A stretch of DNA of 64,000 nt from Thermodesulfovibrio yellowstonii DSM 11347 (GTDB lineage Bacteria; Nitrospirota; Thermodesulfovibrionia; Thermodesulfovibrionales; Thermodesulfovibrionaceae), in assembly GCF_000020985.1 (NCBI RefSeq), contig NC_011296.1:620001-684000 (forward strand). Direction: 5' to 3'. The position numbers and the translations under genes were made by a program. The notes under the pieces are model-generated. The model did not search any database and had not been told where the DNA came from. It was given only the letters and a program-made list of their open reading frames with translations. Of this stretch, positions 37,784 to 47,273 are shown in pieces. Numbering within the stretch: position 1 is the stretch's first letter; every line of letters begins with the position of its first letter.

Positions 37784-39907
37784 TTATTTTTTAAGCCTCT
37801 CTGCAAGAACTTGAAGGGAATGTTTTACTTCAATTGGGAGTCCTTCCTTGTCAACTCCACCTCTAATCTGCATTACACACCCGGGACAGTCTGTGCATAC
37901 AAGTTTTGTTTCAGTTTTTATGATATTATCAAGCTTTCTTCTAAGTATATTTCCTGAAATCTCTGGGAATTTCAGGGAGTAAGAGCCGCCCATACCACAG
38001 CATGTATCTGATTCAAACATCTCAATAAGTTTCATTCCTGAAGATTCAAGACTTTCTCTTGGCTCTTTATAGATACCAAGACTTCTTATAAGATGGCAAG
38101 GATCATGATAAGTAAATGCAGTTTCAGGAAGTTTATCAAACTTAATTTTATCTTCCTTTATTAGTTTATTGATTAATTCTGAAGCATCCAATACTTTTTC
38201 TGCCAGTCTTTGAGCTGAGTTTATTAAGTCCTCTCCATAGTTTTGTTCTTTTAAATCTTTAACAAACTGTTTTTTAAGAGCTACGGTGCATGTTGGACAT
38301 GCTGAGACAATATAGTCTGCATCAACACTAAGAAGTGCTTCAATATTTTGCTTAGAGTTATTAGCTGCTACATCCATTACTCCTGAGTATCTTGCAGGTG
38401 CGCCACAGCATGTTTGCTCTTCAGGGAAAAGCACTTCTATGTTTGCAGCATTAAGTAGTTTAACAAGAGCTTCACCTATTTCAGGATAAGCAAAATCAAT
38501 AAGACAGCCTGCAAAAAAGACAGCTTTTTTGTTAGATTTAGGTTGTTTAATTTTTTTAAATCTGTCCCTGAATGGAACATCTGCAATCGCTGGGAGGCTG
38601 CGTTCAGTTGTTAATTCTGAAAGGAAGAAGGGCAGATGCCTTATAAAGCCTTGTTTTTCAAAAGGCTTTTGAAGTTTTGAAGCAGCTCTCAAAATTGAAT
38701 GAAAAAGTTTTCTGTTGTTTACTACAGAGTATATTGCTTTAGTTTTAAAATTAAGTCCTTCTTCTTTGGCTAATCTTTTTCTTATCTCTAATATTAATTC
38801 AGGAATATCTATTTTACCTGGACATACTCTGACACAGTTTCCGCATTGAATACAGAGTCCTTGAATATCCTTTGAAGCTTTAAGCCCCTCTGTCCATGCT
38901 GTAAGAATAGTTCCGATTCCTCCAGTATAAACTTTACCAAAAACATGTCCACCAATGAGTCTGAATACAGGACATACATTCAAACATGAAGCACAGCGGA
39001 TGCATTGCAGGCTTTGTTTAAAAATCGGGTCTTTTGCTATTACACTGCGGTTATTGTCAAATAATATTATATGAAATTCTTTTTGAGAACCATCTATATG
39101 CCTGTAGGGTTTCGTTACAAAAGATATATAACTTGTTATAAGTTGGGCTGTTGCGCTTCTTGGAAGAGCTTTTATAATTGGGAATATATCTTCCATCTTA
39201 GCAACAAGTTTTTCAACTCCAACAACAGCAACATGAATTTTGGGTAATGCCATTGTTAATCTGGCATTTCCTTCATTTGTAAATATAACAAGTGTTCCAG
39301 TTTCTGCAATAGCTATATTTGCTCCTGTAATACCCATATCTGCTGCAAGAAACTTTCTTCTTAAATGTTTTCTTGCAAACTTAACCATTCTGGCAATGTC
39401 TGGTTCAACAGGTTCAACTTTTTTCGTAAAAACATCTGAGACATCATATCTTGTTAAATGTATTGCTGGTAGCACCATATGTGAAGGCCTTTGCCCAGCG
39501 AGCTGAATTATCCATTCTCCAAGGTCTGTTTCATTAACTTCAATGCCGTGTTCCTTGAGATATTTATTTAAATGAATTTCTTCTGTTGCCATTGATTTAG
39601 ATTTAACAATGCTTTTTACATTATTTTTCTTTGCAAGTTCAATAATGTAGTTTCTTACCTCATCAGGACTTTTTGTATAAAAAACCTTTGCTCCATTTTC
39701 TGTTGCTGAATTAATAAAAGTTTGAATAAGTTCATCAAGGTGCTCAGCTACATAGGATTTAATTGATGCAATCTTTTCTCTTAATTCTTCAAAATTAAGT
39801 CCTTCATAGGCTTTCTGCCTGCTTACAGCATAGGCTTCCGAAAATCTTGTTAATGCTCCAGAAAGATTGGCATTCTGTAAAGCTTTTTTAATTTCTTCTC
39901 TAATCAT
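37784..39907 (-). CDS. LutB-LutA-type fused lactate oxidation Fe-S protein
   Basis: The 707-residue protein joins an N-terminal LUD domain (about 1-290, LutB/LldF-like, with TGANIAIAETGTLVIFTNEG), two [4Fe-4S] ferredoxin motifs (CIRCASCLNVCP near 300; CIQCGNCVRVCP near 352) and a C-terminal pair of CCG domains (CCGAPARYSG near 510; CCGMGGSYSLK near 650) like LutA. In Bacillus these are separate genes; the fusion is reported for sulfate reducers. It would pass electrons from lactate oxidation to the quinone/menaquinone pool or other carriers. It is the last gene of the lactate operon, 10 nt after lutC-like. Confidence 0.9.
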   Translation of the reverse strand: MIREEIKKALQNANLSGALTRFSEAYAVSRQKAYEGLNFEELREKIASIKSYVAEHLDELIQTFINSATENGAKVFYTKSPDEVRNYIIELAKKNNVKSIVKSKSMATEEIHLNKYLKEHGIEVNETDLGEWIIQLAGQRPSHMVLPAIHLTRYDVSDVFTKKVEPVEPDIARMVKFARKHLRRKFLAADMGITGANIAIAETGTLVIFTNEGNARLTMALPKIHVAVVGVEKLVAKMEDIFPIIKALPRSATAQLITSYISFVTKPYRHIDGSQKEFHIILFDNNRSVIAKDPIFKQSLQCIRCASCLNVCPVFRLIGGHVFGKVYTGGIGTILTAWTEGLKASKDIQGLCIQCGNCVRVCPGKIDIPELILEIRKRLAKEEGLNFKTKAIYSVVNNRKLFHSILRAASKLQKPFEKQGFIRHLPFFLSELTTERSLPAIADVPFRDRFKKIKQPKSNKKAVFFAGCLIDFAYPEIGEALVKLLNAANIEVLFPEEQTCCGAPARYSGVMDVAANNSKQNIEALLSVDADYIVSACPTCTVALKKQFVKDLKEQNYGEDLINSAQRLAEKVLDASELINKLIKEDKIKFDKLPETAFTYHDPCHLIRSLGIYKEPRESLESSGMKLIEMFESDTCCGMGGSYSLKFPEISGNILRRKLDNIIKTETKLVCTDCPGCVMQIRGGVDKEGLPIEVKHSLQVLAERLKK

Positions 39908-39917
39908 CTATAGCCTC

Positions 39918-40454
39918 CTAAAAATCATCCACACAAAGAATAATAACCCTTTCTGGTCCGTGAACTCCGATTGTAAGAACTCTTTCTATATCAGCTGTTC
40001 GGCTTGGTCCACTTATTATTGTCATATATGGAATCTTTTTTATATCTACCTGTTTCATTACTGATTCTATATCAGGTAAAATTTTTTTTATGGGAAGAAT
40101 TGCTATATGAATTTCTGGTAAAATGGAGCAAAGTCTTTTAAAAATTATTTCAGCTATTTCAACAAGACTTCCAGTTTCGGCAATGCCGAAATCAACTTGA
40201 TTTATACCTATTTTGGCTGAAGAGGCAGAATTAAGGTCTATATTAAACTCAATCTGGGGCAACTCTTTTTGCAGTGCGTCTTTATCTATTCCTTCAAGAA
40301 AGATTGAATCACACCATACAACCTCTTTAGAAATAGCTTTGGAAGTATTTTGTTTAATAAAATCCTTTATAAATTCAAGTGCCTCTGCTTTACTGTTAAA
40401 AAAGTGTACTTCTGCATTTATTGCTTCTGCCTTTTGTTTAAATTTTTCAAACAT
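39918..40454 (-). CDS. LutC-like LUD-domain protein
   Basis: The 178-residue single LUD domain has the family segment QVDFGIAETGSLVEIAE and the C-terminal ISGPSRTADIERVLTIGVHGP. Together with the fused LutB-LutA protein this makes a complete LutABC-type set. It overlaps the GlcF-like gene by 8 nt. LutC's biochemical role within the complex is not established. Confidence 0.9.
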   Translation of the reverse strand: MFEKFKQKAEAINAEVHFFNSKAEALEFIKDFIKQNTSKAISKEVVWCDSIFLEGIDKDALQKELPQIEFNIDLNSASSAKIGINQVDFGIAETGSLVEIAEIIFKRLCSILPEIHIAILPIKKILPDIESVMKQVDIKKIPYMTIISGPSRTADIERVLTIGVHGPERVIILCVDDF

Positions 40455-41784
40455 TTTCTTTCTCCTCAGCTTTATAAGATTGTGCCAATAAACTTACAGT
40501 ATGTGTAACATTACATTGTCCGTCAAATCTGTGCATGCTTTCAAAAATCTCCATCATGCAGGCGGGACAGCCTGTGCAAACAGTATCTGCTCCTGTTGCT
40601 TTTATGTCTTCAGCCTTTGCCTTTGCTATTTTAATAGAGGTATCTGCATGAGTTAGGTGATAGCTTCCACCACTACCACAGCAGGCATCGGGTTTTTTCA
40701 TTTCTATGAGAGTAAGTCCAGGAATCATTTTAAGAAGTTGTCTTGGCTCATTAAATACCTTCATGGATTTTTTAAGATGACAGGAATCATGATATGTAAC
40801 CTTAAGCTCAACTTTTCCCTTTGGTGGCTCAAGATTAATAACTTTTAAAAGAAATGTGGATATATCATAAACTCTTTCAGCCCATTTTTTTGCCTTTTCT
40901 ACATGCTCTGTTCCCTCAAGAATTAGGGGATATTCATGTTTTAAGGCGCTTCCACAGGAACCACAAACAGTGACTATGTATTGAGCATTGGTTTGTTCAA
41001 AGATATCAATGTTTTTTCTTGCAAGTTCTCTTGCTGTATCAATATCTCCATGAACCATTACAGGCATTCCACAGCAGTTCTGTTTTTTAGGAGTTATAAC
41101 TGAGACATTATTTTTATTTAATACATAGAGTAAGTCATCGCCAACTTCTGGATATAGATAATTGACAGAACAACCTGTAAAGAATATTACAGTAGCTTGA
41201 GAAGATTTAGCCTCTACAGTCTCATTTACTCTATCTCTAAAGCTTTCCCGAGAAAGTTCCGGCAGAATAAATTGTTCATCAAATCTTGGACTTATTCCTT
41301 TGAGAAATCTTTTTGGTGTTCTTATTTTCTCTCCTTCTTCCCTAAGAAATAGTCCTTGCATTGTTGCGAAGGCTTTCATCCCCTTGTCAAAAAGTTCTGG
41401 ATTCTTTAGAAGTCCGAAGAGGGCTTTTTTAACAAATGGAATGCCCTTTTTCTTTGCTATTGCAGCTCTCAGTCCAAGAATAATTCTATCATAGCGAACT
41501 CCGGAAGGGCATGCGAGCATACAGGATTTACAGACAAGACAGTTAAAAATAAGTTTTACAAGAGTTTCATCATCTATATTAATTTCATCAGATAAAACAG
41601 CTTCTCCCAAAGCAATTTTACCTCTTGCAACAGAGGATTCCTTTTTTTCTACATTGTAGATAGGGCATGCAGACATGCAGTTTCCGCATTTCATGCATCT
41701 AATTAATTCCTTTTTTAAAGTTTCCACATCATCAAATACTGTTTTTGAAATCACTGTTGCCAACTTAATCCTCCATAGGAACAA
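40447..41784 (-). CDS. GlcF-like Fe-S subunit of lactate/glycolate dehydrogenase
   Basis: The 445-residue protein has two ferredoxin motifs (CMKCGNCMSACP near 30, CLVCKSCMLACP near 88) and two CCG domains (CCGMPVMVHGD near 240, CCGSGGSYHLTH near 370). This is the pattern of GlcF and of the Fe-S partner of D-lactate dehydrogenase in sulfate reducers. It overlaps the FAD subunit gene by 20 nt, so the two form a complex. D-lactate is favoured over glycolate because of the adjacent lactate permease. Confidence 0.9.
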   Translation of the reverse strand: MFLWRIKLATVISKTVFDDVETLKKELIRCMKCGNCMSACPIYNVEKKESSVARGKIALGEAVLSDEINIDDETLVKLIFNCLVCKSCMLACPSGVRYDRIILGLRAAIAKKKGIPFVKKALFGLLKNPELFDKGMKAFATMQGLFLREEGEKIRTPKRFLKGISPRFDEQFILPELSRESFRDRVNETVEAKSSQATVIFFTGCSVNYLYPEVGDDLLYVLNKNNVSVITPKKQNCCGMPVMVHGDIDTARELARKNIDIFEQTNAQYIVTVCGSCGSALKHEYPLILEGTEHVEKAKKWAERVYDISTFLLKVINLEPPKGKVELKVTYHDSCHLKKSMKVFNEPRQLLKMIPGLTLIEMKKPDACCGSGGSYHLTHADTSIKIAKAKAEDIKATGADTVCTGCPACMMEIFESMHRFDGQCNVTHTVSLLAQSYKAEEKENV

Positions 41785-43156
41785 GTTTGCCAGGGTTTAA
41801 AATATTGTCAGGGTCAAGAGCCTGCTTTATCCTTCTCATTGTTTCCACTCCTGCACGTCCGATTTCATTTTTCAGATATTTTAACTTTGCCACACCTATG
41901 CCATGCTCTCCTGAAAGAGTTCCTCCTAAGGAAAGAGCTGAATCAAATATTTCATCTACTGCTTTATGAACTTTTTCCATTTCTTCTTTATCCATTGGAT
42001 CAATTAACAGGGTTGGATGAAGATTACCATCTCCTGCATGTCCAAATGTTCCAATCATGAGATTATATTTTTTAGCTATGTTTTGGATGGCAATCAGCAT
42101 ATCAACAATCTTTGTTCTTGGCACTGTTGCATCTTCAAGAACTGTAGCAGGCTTTACCTGAGCAAGTGCTGGAAGAGCAGCTCTTCTTGCTGCCCATAGA
42201 GAGTCTCTTTCAGCATCAGTCTCAGCGATTTTATATTTACCATTGTTTTGTTTTATAATCTCAACACATTTTTCTGCTTCCCACTCAACAGAGTCTTTTC
42301 CCATTCCATCAACTTCTATGAGTAAAAGTGCCTCCACATCAGTAGGAAGTCCTACTTTTGCATAGTTTTCAACTGTTTGAATAGTGACTTTATCCATTAT
42401 TTCAAGGGTTGCAGGTATGACATGATTACGAACAATATCTGTAACAGTTTTACCAGCATCTTCAAGTTTATCAAAGAAGGCAATCATTGCTTTACGATGT
42501 TTGGGAGCAGGTATAAGCTTACAGATTATCTCAGTTATTATTCCGAGAGTTCCTTCTGAACCAACAAAAAGATGAGTAAAATCATAGGCAGTGACATTTT
42601 TAACTGTTTTGCCACCAAAACGGAAAACTTCTCCTGTAGGCATAACAACTTCCATTCCCATTATATAATGTTTCGTAACTCCGTATTTTAAGCCTCTTAG
42701 CCCACCTGAGTTTTCAGCAACAGAACCACCAACAGTTGCTGTTGCCATAGAACCAGGATCAGGTGGGTATATTAGTCCGTATTTTGCAACTGCTGCATTT
42801 AAGTCAGCAATAACCACACCTGGCTGCACGGTTGCTGTGAGATTGTCTGGGTCTATCTCAACTATTTTATTCATTTTTTGAAAGGAAACAACAACACCTT
42901 TGCTTAAGGGTACAGGACCGCCACTCAAGCATGTTCCAGCTCCTCTTGGATATATCGGAGTTTTTGTCTGTCTCGCAAGAAAAATTAGCTTCTGAATTTG
43001 CTTTGTATTTTCAGGGAAAACAACCACCCCGGGAATCTCACGGGGAATCCCGGGGGTGGCATCATAGCTGTATGTGATTAACTCAGCCCTGTCAGTAAGA
43101 ACATTTTCTGTGCCGAAAATATTCCTACATTTATTTATGAAGTTACTATCAATCAT
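41765..43156 (-). CDS. FAD-linked D-lactate (or glycolate) dehydrogenase, GlcD-like
   Basis: The 463-residue flavoprotein has the FAD_binding_4 motif YPRGAGTCLSGGPVPLS near 71-87, GSMATATVGGSVAENSGG near 130-147, and a C-terminal cap with HAGDGNLHPTLL and SGEHGIGVAKLKYL. Such enzymes oxidise D-lactate or glycolate. The operon (permease, GlcD, GlcF, LUD proteins) equals the organic-acid oxidation cluster known in Desulfovibrio. It overlaps the permease stop by 4 nt. D-lactate is the likelier substrate. Confidence 0.92.
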   Translation of the reverse strand: MIDSNFINKCRNIFGTENVLTDRAELITYSYDATPGIPREIPGVVVFPENTKQIQKLIFLARQTKTPIYPRGAGTCLSGGPVPLSKGVVVSFQKMNKIVEIDPDNLTATVQPGVVIADLNAAVAKYGLIYPPDPGSMATATVGGSVAENSGGLRGLKYGVTKHYIMGMEVVMPTGEVFRFGGKTVKNVTAYDFTHLFVGSEGTLGIITEIICKLIPAPKHRKAMIAFFDKLEDAGKTVTDIVRNHVIPATLEIMDKVTIQTVENYAKVGLPTDVEALLLIEVDGMGKDSVEWEAEKCVEIIKQNNGKYKIAETDAERDSLWAARRAALPALAQVKPATVLEDATVPRTKIVDMLIAIQNIAKKYNLMIGTFGHAGDGNLHPTLLIDPMDKEEMEKVHKAVDEIFDSALSLGGTLSGEHGIGVAKLKYLKNEIGRAGVETMRRIKQALDPDNILNPGKLVPMED

Positions 43157-44919
43157 TTTACAACTCCCTTACCAATTATTCTGGATAGGATTACTATGAA
43201 TAGAGAAATTGCAAATGTGGCAATAAGATAGTTGATTCCTTCCTGAATATTAACAGGAGCAGCTGCTTTTGTCGCTTGTACAGCAGCTTGAACAACCTGT
43301 TCCCATTGAGGAATCATCCATGTAAATACATAAGCCTGAAGCATTGCAAGTACTCCCATTATAAATGTAAGGATAATTGAATGTTTAAGGGTGAATCTGA
43401 AGATATCTCCTTCATGTCCTACATATCCAGTAGCTGCTGTTGCAACAGCGATTGACTGAGGAGAAATCATTTTTCCAAAAACACCACCAGAAGAGTTTGT
43501 TGCCACTGTAAGCACAGGGTCTATTCCAATTTGACGGGCTGTAACTTCCTGAAGCTTTCCAAAAAGTGCATTAGAAGATGTATCTGAACCAGTCATGAAA
43601 ACTCCGAGCCAACCGAGGAATGCTGCAAAGAATGGAAAGATAATTCCGGTGGATGCGAAAGCATATCCAAGAGTAATTGCCATACCAGAGAAGTTGTAAA
43701 GATAAGCAAATCCAAGAATTGTTCCAATTGTTACTATAGGCCATTTAAGTTGATTAAGTGTTTTTCCTGCGACTCTTAAAGCAGTTCCAATTGATGCTCC
43801 CATGACAGGGATTGAAAGAATACCTGCAAAAAGAATTGCTGTTCCTGCTGCTGAAAGGATATTAAAGGCATATACTGCGGCTTTTGGTTTACCAAGATGA
43901 TCTATAACTGCTTTATCAAGTCCTGCAATTGGGAATTTCAATGTAGCAATTTGATCAAGTGCAGCTTTTACTGGCTTTACTCCCCATGCAGCAACAAAAA
44001 TTGAAAGAAGAATAAAAGGTGCCCATGCTCTAAATACCTGTCCTGCAGTAAACTCAAGCTTTGCTCTTCCGACAGCAGCTGCTTCATGTTCAAATGTCCA
44101 TGATTCCTTAGGATGCCATATTTTAGCAAATATTACTGTTGCAATTATTGAAACAATAGCTGACAGAATGTCTGGCAAATAAGGACCAATGTAGTTGGAT
44201 ACTAAAAACTGAGTTAATGCAAAGGAACCTCCACTTACAAGAAGTATAGGCCAGATTTCAACAGCTTTTTTCCATCCAGCCATTACAACAGCCATATAAA
44301 AAGGAACAATTATACTGAAGAAAGGAAGTTGTCTACCAACCATCTTACTTATTGCCATCATATCTACTCCAGAGACTCCTGCAGCAACAACTATTGGAAT
44401 TCCGATTGCACCAAAGGCAACAGGCGCTGTGTTTGCAATAAGACAGATACCTGCAGCATAAATTGGATTGAAACCTAATCCTGCAAGCATCGCTGCTGAA
44501 ATTGCAACAGGAGTGCCAAATCCTGCTGCACCTTCAAGAAATGCACCGAAAGAATAAGCAATAATTACTGCTTGAACTCTTCTGTCATCAGAGATTGCGG
44601 CAAGAGAGTTTTTAATAATTTCAAACTGTTTTGTTTCAACAGACAGGTTGTAAATATAAACAGCAGTTACAACTATCCAGCAGACAGGCCATAGACCAAA
44701 AAGAAATCCATTAAAAATTGAAAGAACTGAAAGATTAACAGGCATTCCATAGGCGATAATAGAAATAAGAACAGCAATAGCAACCGCAGAAATTGCTGCC
44801 CAGTGCCCTTTCATTCTTTTATAGGCGAGTGCCCAGAAAAGATAAAGAATAGGCACTGCCGCAACTAAGGCACTTAAGGCAAGACTACCCAACGGATTAA
44901 TATCCATTGTCCAAGGCAT
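43153..44919 (-). CDS. lctP: L-lactate permease (LctP family)
   Basis: The 588-residue transporter has at least 13 hydrophobic segments and the LctP signatures EGAAGFGTPVAISAAML near 110-126 and TGSDTSSNALFGKLQ near 445. It imports lactate (and often glycolate) with protons. An AAAGGAGG site lies before the ATG at 44919. It starts the five-gene lactate operon, preceded by a promoter and two palindromes. The Ala at the initial helix region is typical and there is no sign of truncation. Confidence 0.95.
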   Translation of the reverse strand: MPWTMDINPLGSLALSALVAAVPILYLFWALAYKRMKGHWAAISAVAIAVLISIIAYGMPVNLSVLSIFNGFLFGLWPVCWIVVTAVYIYNLSVETKQFEIIKNSLAAISDDRRVQAVIIAYSFGAFLEGAAGFGTPVAISAAMLAGLGFNPIYAAGICLIANTAPVAFGAIGIPIVVAAGVSGVDMMAISKMVGRQLPFFSIIVPFYMAVVMAGWKKAVEIWPILLVSGGSFALTQFLVSNYIGPYLPDILSAIVSIIATVIFAKIWHPKESWTFEHEAAAVGRAKLEFTAGQVFRAWAPFILLSIFVAAWGVKPVKAALDQIATLKFPIAGLDKAVIDHLGKPKAAVYAFNILSAAGTAILFAGILSIPVMGASIGTALRVAGKTLNQLKWPIVTIGTILGFAYLYNFSGMAITLGYAFASTGIIFPFFAAFLGWLGVFMTGSDTSSNALFGKLQEVTARQIGIDPVLTVATNSSGGVFGKMISPQSIAVATAATGYVGHEGDIFRFTLKHSIILTFIMGVLAMLQAYVFTWMIPQWEQVVQAAVQATKAAAPVNIQEGINYLIATFAISLFIVILSRIIGKGVVK

Positions 44920-44953
44920 AGCTTTAACCTCCTTTTTATAAAATTTTTAATAA

Positions 44954-44982
44954 ATTATGCATGATTTAAAGGAAGTTGTAAA
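44954..44982 (-). promoter_or_regulatory. Promoter of the lactate operon
   Basis: On the minus strand TTTACA (44977-44982) and CATAAT (44954-44959) are separated by 17 bp. The -10 is 34 nt from the lctP ATG, leaving space for the AGGAGG ribosome site. Two palindromic elements lie directly upstream, the nearer ending 2 bp from the -35. Confidence 0.6.
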
Positions 44983-44983
44983 T

Positions 44984-45020
44984 CAGAATATTCTTACATT
45001 ATTGTAGGAATATTCCTACA
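44984..45020. promoter_or_regulatory. Tandem palindromic operator upstream of the lactate operon
   Basis: A perfect 18-bp palindrome TGTAGGAATATTCCTACA covers 45003-45020. A second, imperfect copy at 44984-44998 shares the GAATATTC core and the TTACA arm. The two cores are centred at 44989.5 and 45011.5, exactly 22 bp or about two helical turns apart. Being immediately upstream of the -35, they fit an activator's sites better than a blocking operator. The distal one overlaps the argF stop codon. There is no T-run, so a terminator is unlikely. Confidence 0.6.
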
Positions 45021-45915
45021 AATTCAGCAAAAACTCAAGAATTGCTTTTTCTGTATGGAGTCTATTTTCTGCCTGGTCTAATACCACGCTTTGAGGTCCG
45101 TCAAGCACTTCATCAGTGATTTCCTCCCCTCTGTGGGCAGGCAGACAGTGCATGACTATAGCATCTTTTTTTGCTTTTTTTAATAAAATTGAATTTATCT
45201 GAAAGTTTTTGAATTTTTCTTTTTTCTCAGTATGTTGTTCCTCTCCCATGCTGAGCCAGACATCTGTGTATATAACATCAGCATCCAATGCTGCTTCATA
45301 GGGATCATTAAAAAGATTTATTTCCGTCATATTTTTTGCTTTTTCTACTGATTCTTCAAGAGGTTCAAATCCCTGAGGAGTAGCTATATTGATTTTAGCT
45401 CCTGTTAAGGCAGAGGCTTCAATAAGAGAGTTTGCTACATTATTGCCATCTCCAATATAGGCAATTTTAATTCCTTCAAGATAGCCCTTTTTCTCAAAGA
45501 TAGTCATCATGTCTGCCATAGCCTGACAAGGATGATGGCTATCAGTGAGAGCATTTATAACAGGAACATCTGACCATTTTGCAAATTCTTCAATTATACT
45601 ATGAGAAAAGGTTCTTATTACAACAGCATTTAAGTAGCGTGACAGAACCTGAGCAGTGTCTTTTACTGTTTCTCCCCTTGAAAGTTGTAATTCTCTTTGG
45701 CTTAAATAAACAGGATGTCCACCAAGCTGATAAATAGCCACTTCAAAGGAAACTCTTGTTCTTGTTGAAGGTTTTTCAAAAATCATACCTACACATTTGC
45801 CAATGAGAGGATATTTTAAATAATCTTTATTTGACTTAAGCTCTATAGCTCTTTTTATTAGGAAAAGGAATTCCTGTTTATCAAAATCAAATACTCTCAG
45901 GTAATCTCTTTTCAA
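45016..45915 (-). CDS. argF: Ornithine carbamoyltransferase
   Basis: The 299-residue enzyme makes citrulline from ornithine and carbamoyl phosphate. It has the carbamoyl-phosphate site STRTRVSFEVA near 50-60, HPCQAMADMMT, and MHCLPAHRGEEITDEVLDGP. Length and motifs are normal for an anabolic OTCase. The start is coupled to argD by a 4-nt overlap and has a GGAGGTA site. Confidence 0.96.
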   Translation of the reverse strand: MKRDYLRVFDFDKQEFLFLIKRAIELKSNKDYLKYPLIGKCVGMIFEKPSTRTRVSFEVAIYQLGGHPVYLSQRELQLSRGETVKDTAQVLSRYLNAVVIRTFSHSIIEEFAKWSDVPVINALTDSHHPCQAMADMMTIFEKKGYLEGIKIAYIGDGNNVANSLIEASALTGAKINIATPQGFEPLEESVEKAKNMTEINLFNDPYEAALDADVIYTDVWLSMGEEQHTEKKEKFKNFQINSILLKKAKKDAIVMHCLPAHRGEEITDEVLDGPQSVVLDQAENRLHTEKAILEFLLNL

Positions 45916-47117
45916 ACTGATACCTCCTTCAGAGCTTTATCAACTATTGATATTGCCTCATCTATGTTTTCTTTTTCAATAATTAAAGGAGGTGTGAATC
46001 TAATCACAGAACCATCTCCTGCTGTGCCGATAAGTAGTCCCTTTTCCATACATTTTTTAACTATTTCTGTAGCACTAAATGTTAGTTCTACTCCTATGAG
46101 AAGTCCCATTCCTCTTATTTCTTTTATTTTTTCAGGATATTTATCTTTTATTGAATTTAGTTTCTTCATAAAATATTTGGACATTCTCTGACAATAGTCA
46201 AGTAAATAGCCATCTTCAAGCACTGTTTCAAGTGTTGCTACAGCAGATGCACAGGCAACAGGATTTCCACCAAAGGTTGAGGCATGGGTTTTTGAAGTAA
46301 ATGCGCTGGCAATTTCTTCCTTTGTAAGTATGGCTCCGATTGGAATTCCACCACCAAGTCCTTTTGCAAGAGTCATAATGTCCGGTTCAATCCCAAAATG
46401 TTCATAAGCAAAAAGTTTTCCTGTTCTGCCTATGCCTGTTTGAACTTCGTCAAGAATTAGAAGAATACCCTTTTTGTCGCAGATTTCTCTTACCTTGGGT
46501 AGATAGTTTTTATCAGGAACATTTATGCCTCCCTCTGCTTGAATAGGTTCAAGAATAACTGCACAGGTTTTTTCAGTTATAGCATTAGCAATAGCATCAG
46601 GATCATTAAATGGAACAAATTTTATTCCCTTTAAAAGAGGCTCAAAGCCGTGATGATACTTTTCCTGCCCAGTTACACTAAGGCTTCCGAATGTTCTGCC
46701 ATGAAAGGAATTATAGGCAGAAATAAACTCATATCGCTCTTTACCATATTTGTTTTTCATATATATTCTTGCAAGTTTTAGTGCGCCTTCGTTTGCTTCT
46801 GTCCCTGAATTGCAGAAAAATACTCTATCTGCAAAGGAATTTTTTATCAATATTTGTGCAAGAGCAAGTTGGGGCTCAGTATAGTAAAGGTTTGATACGT
46901 GAATGAGTCTTTGCACCTGTTTCTGGACTGCCATTACTACTTTTCTTGGGCAGTGTCCAAGAACATTAACTGCAATTCCTGCAAGAAAATCAAGATATTC
47001 CTTGCCATTTATATCCCATACCTTTACGCCACGTCCTTTTCTCAACACCAATGGGTATCTTGAGTAAGTAGGAATAAAGAGTTTTTCTGAAAGTTTTATT
47101 ATTTCCTTTTCTTCCAT
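45912..47117 (-). CDS. argD: Acetylornithine aminotransferase
   Basis: The 401-residue class III aminotransferase has NSGTEANEGALKLAR, LDEVQTGIGRTGKLFAYE, and the PLP lysine in TLAKGLGGGIPIGA near 252-265. It makes N-acetylornithine in arginine synthesis, and may also serve lysine synthesis. The minus-strand region just upstream has TATTAT/TATAAA boxes 5-8 nt from the ATG and no Shine-Dalgarno, so this start may be leaderless. It leads argD-argF. Confidence 0.94.
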   Translation of the reverse strand: MEEKEIIKLSEKLFIPTYSRYPLVLRKGRGVKVWDINGKEYLDFLAGIAVNVLGHCPRKVVMAVQKQVQRLIHVSNLYYTEPQLALAQILIKNSFADRVFFCNSGTEANEGALKLARIYMKNKYGKERYEFISAYNSFHGRTFGSLSVTGQEKYHHGFEPLLKGIKFVPFNDPDAIANAITEKTCAVILEPIQAEGGINVPDKNYLPKVREICDKKGILLILDEVQTGIGRTGKLFAYEHFGIEPDIMTLAKGLGGGIPIGAILTKEEIASAFTSKTHASTFGGNPVACASAVATLETVLEDGYLLDYCQRMSKYFMKKLNSIKDKYPEKIKEIRGMGLLIGVELTFSATEIVKKCMEKGLLIGTAGDGSVIRFTPPLIIEKENIDEAISIVDKALKEVSV

Positions 47118-47230
47118 AAAGCTTTATAATACCATAAATATTTAAGTTAATGGTATAATTTGAAATGTTGATTTTTATGCTGGTAGTCCTTTAGAAATAA
47201 TTGAAAAGTAGATGTAATTTACTGCTTTTT

Positions 47231-47256
47231 ATAAATTACAAGTTTTTGAACAGTCT
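47231..47256. repeat. Solo copy of the inverted end of the 3347-3613 element
   Basis: These 26 bp are identical to 3588-3613 and end in TTGAACAGTCT. Similarity continues weakly to about 47198 (aattgaaaa-tag context). The left inverted end was not found nearby. It lies in the divergent argD/cyclo-ligase gap, so it may be a decayed copy or a functional promoter-proximal repeat. Confidence 0.6.
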
Positions 47257-47273
47257 CAGACTACATAAGAAAA

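Noticed and set aside
47128-47160. Inverted ATACCAT/ATGGTAT pair in the argD/cyclo-ligase gap
   Set aside because: The 7-bp arms overlap likely divergent -10 boxes and the region is very AT-rich; chance cannot be excluded and it does not match an ARG box that I recognise.
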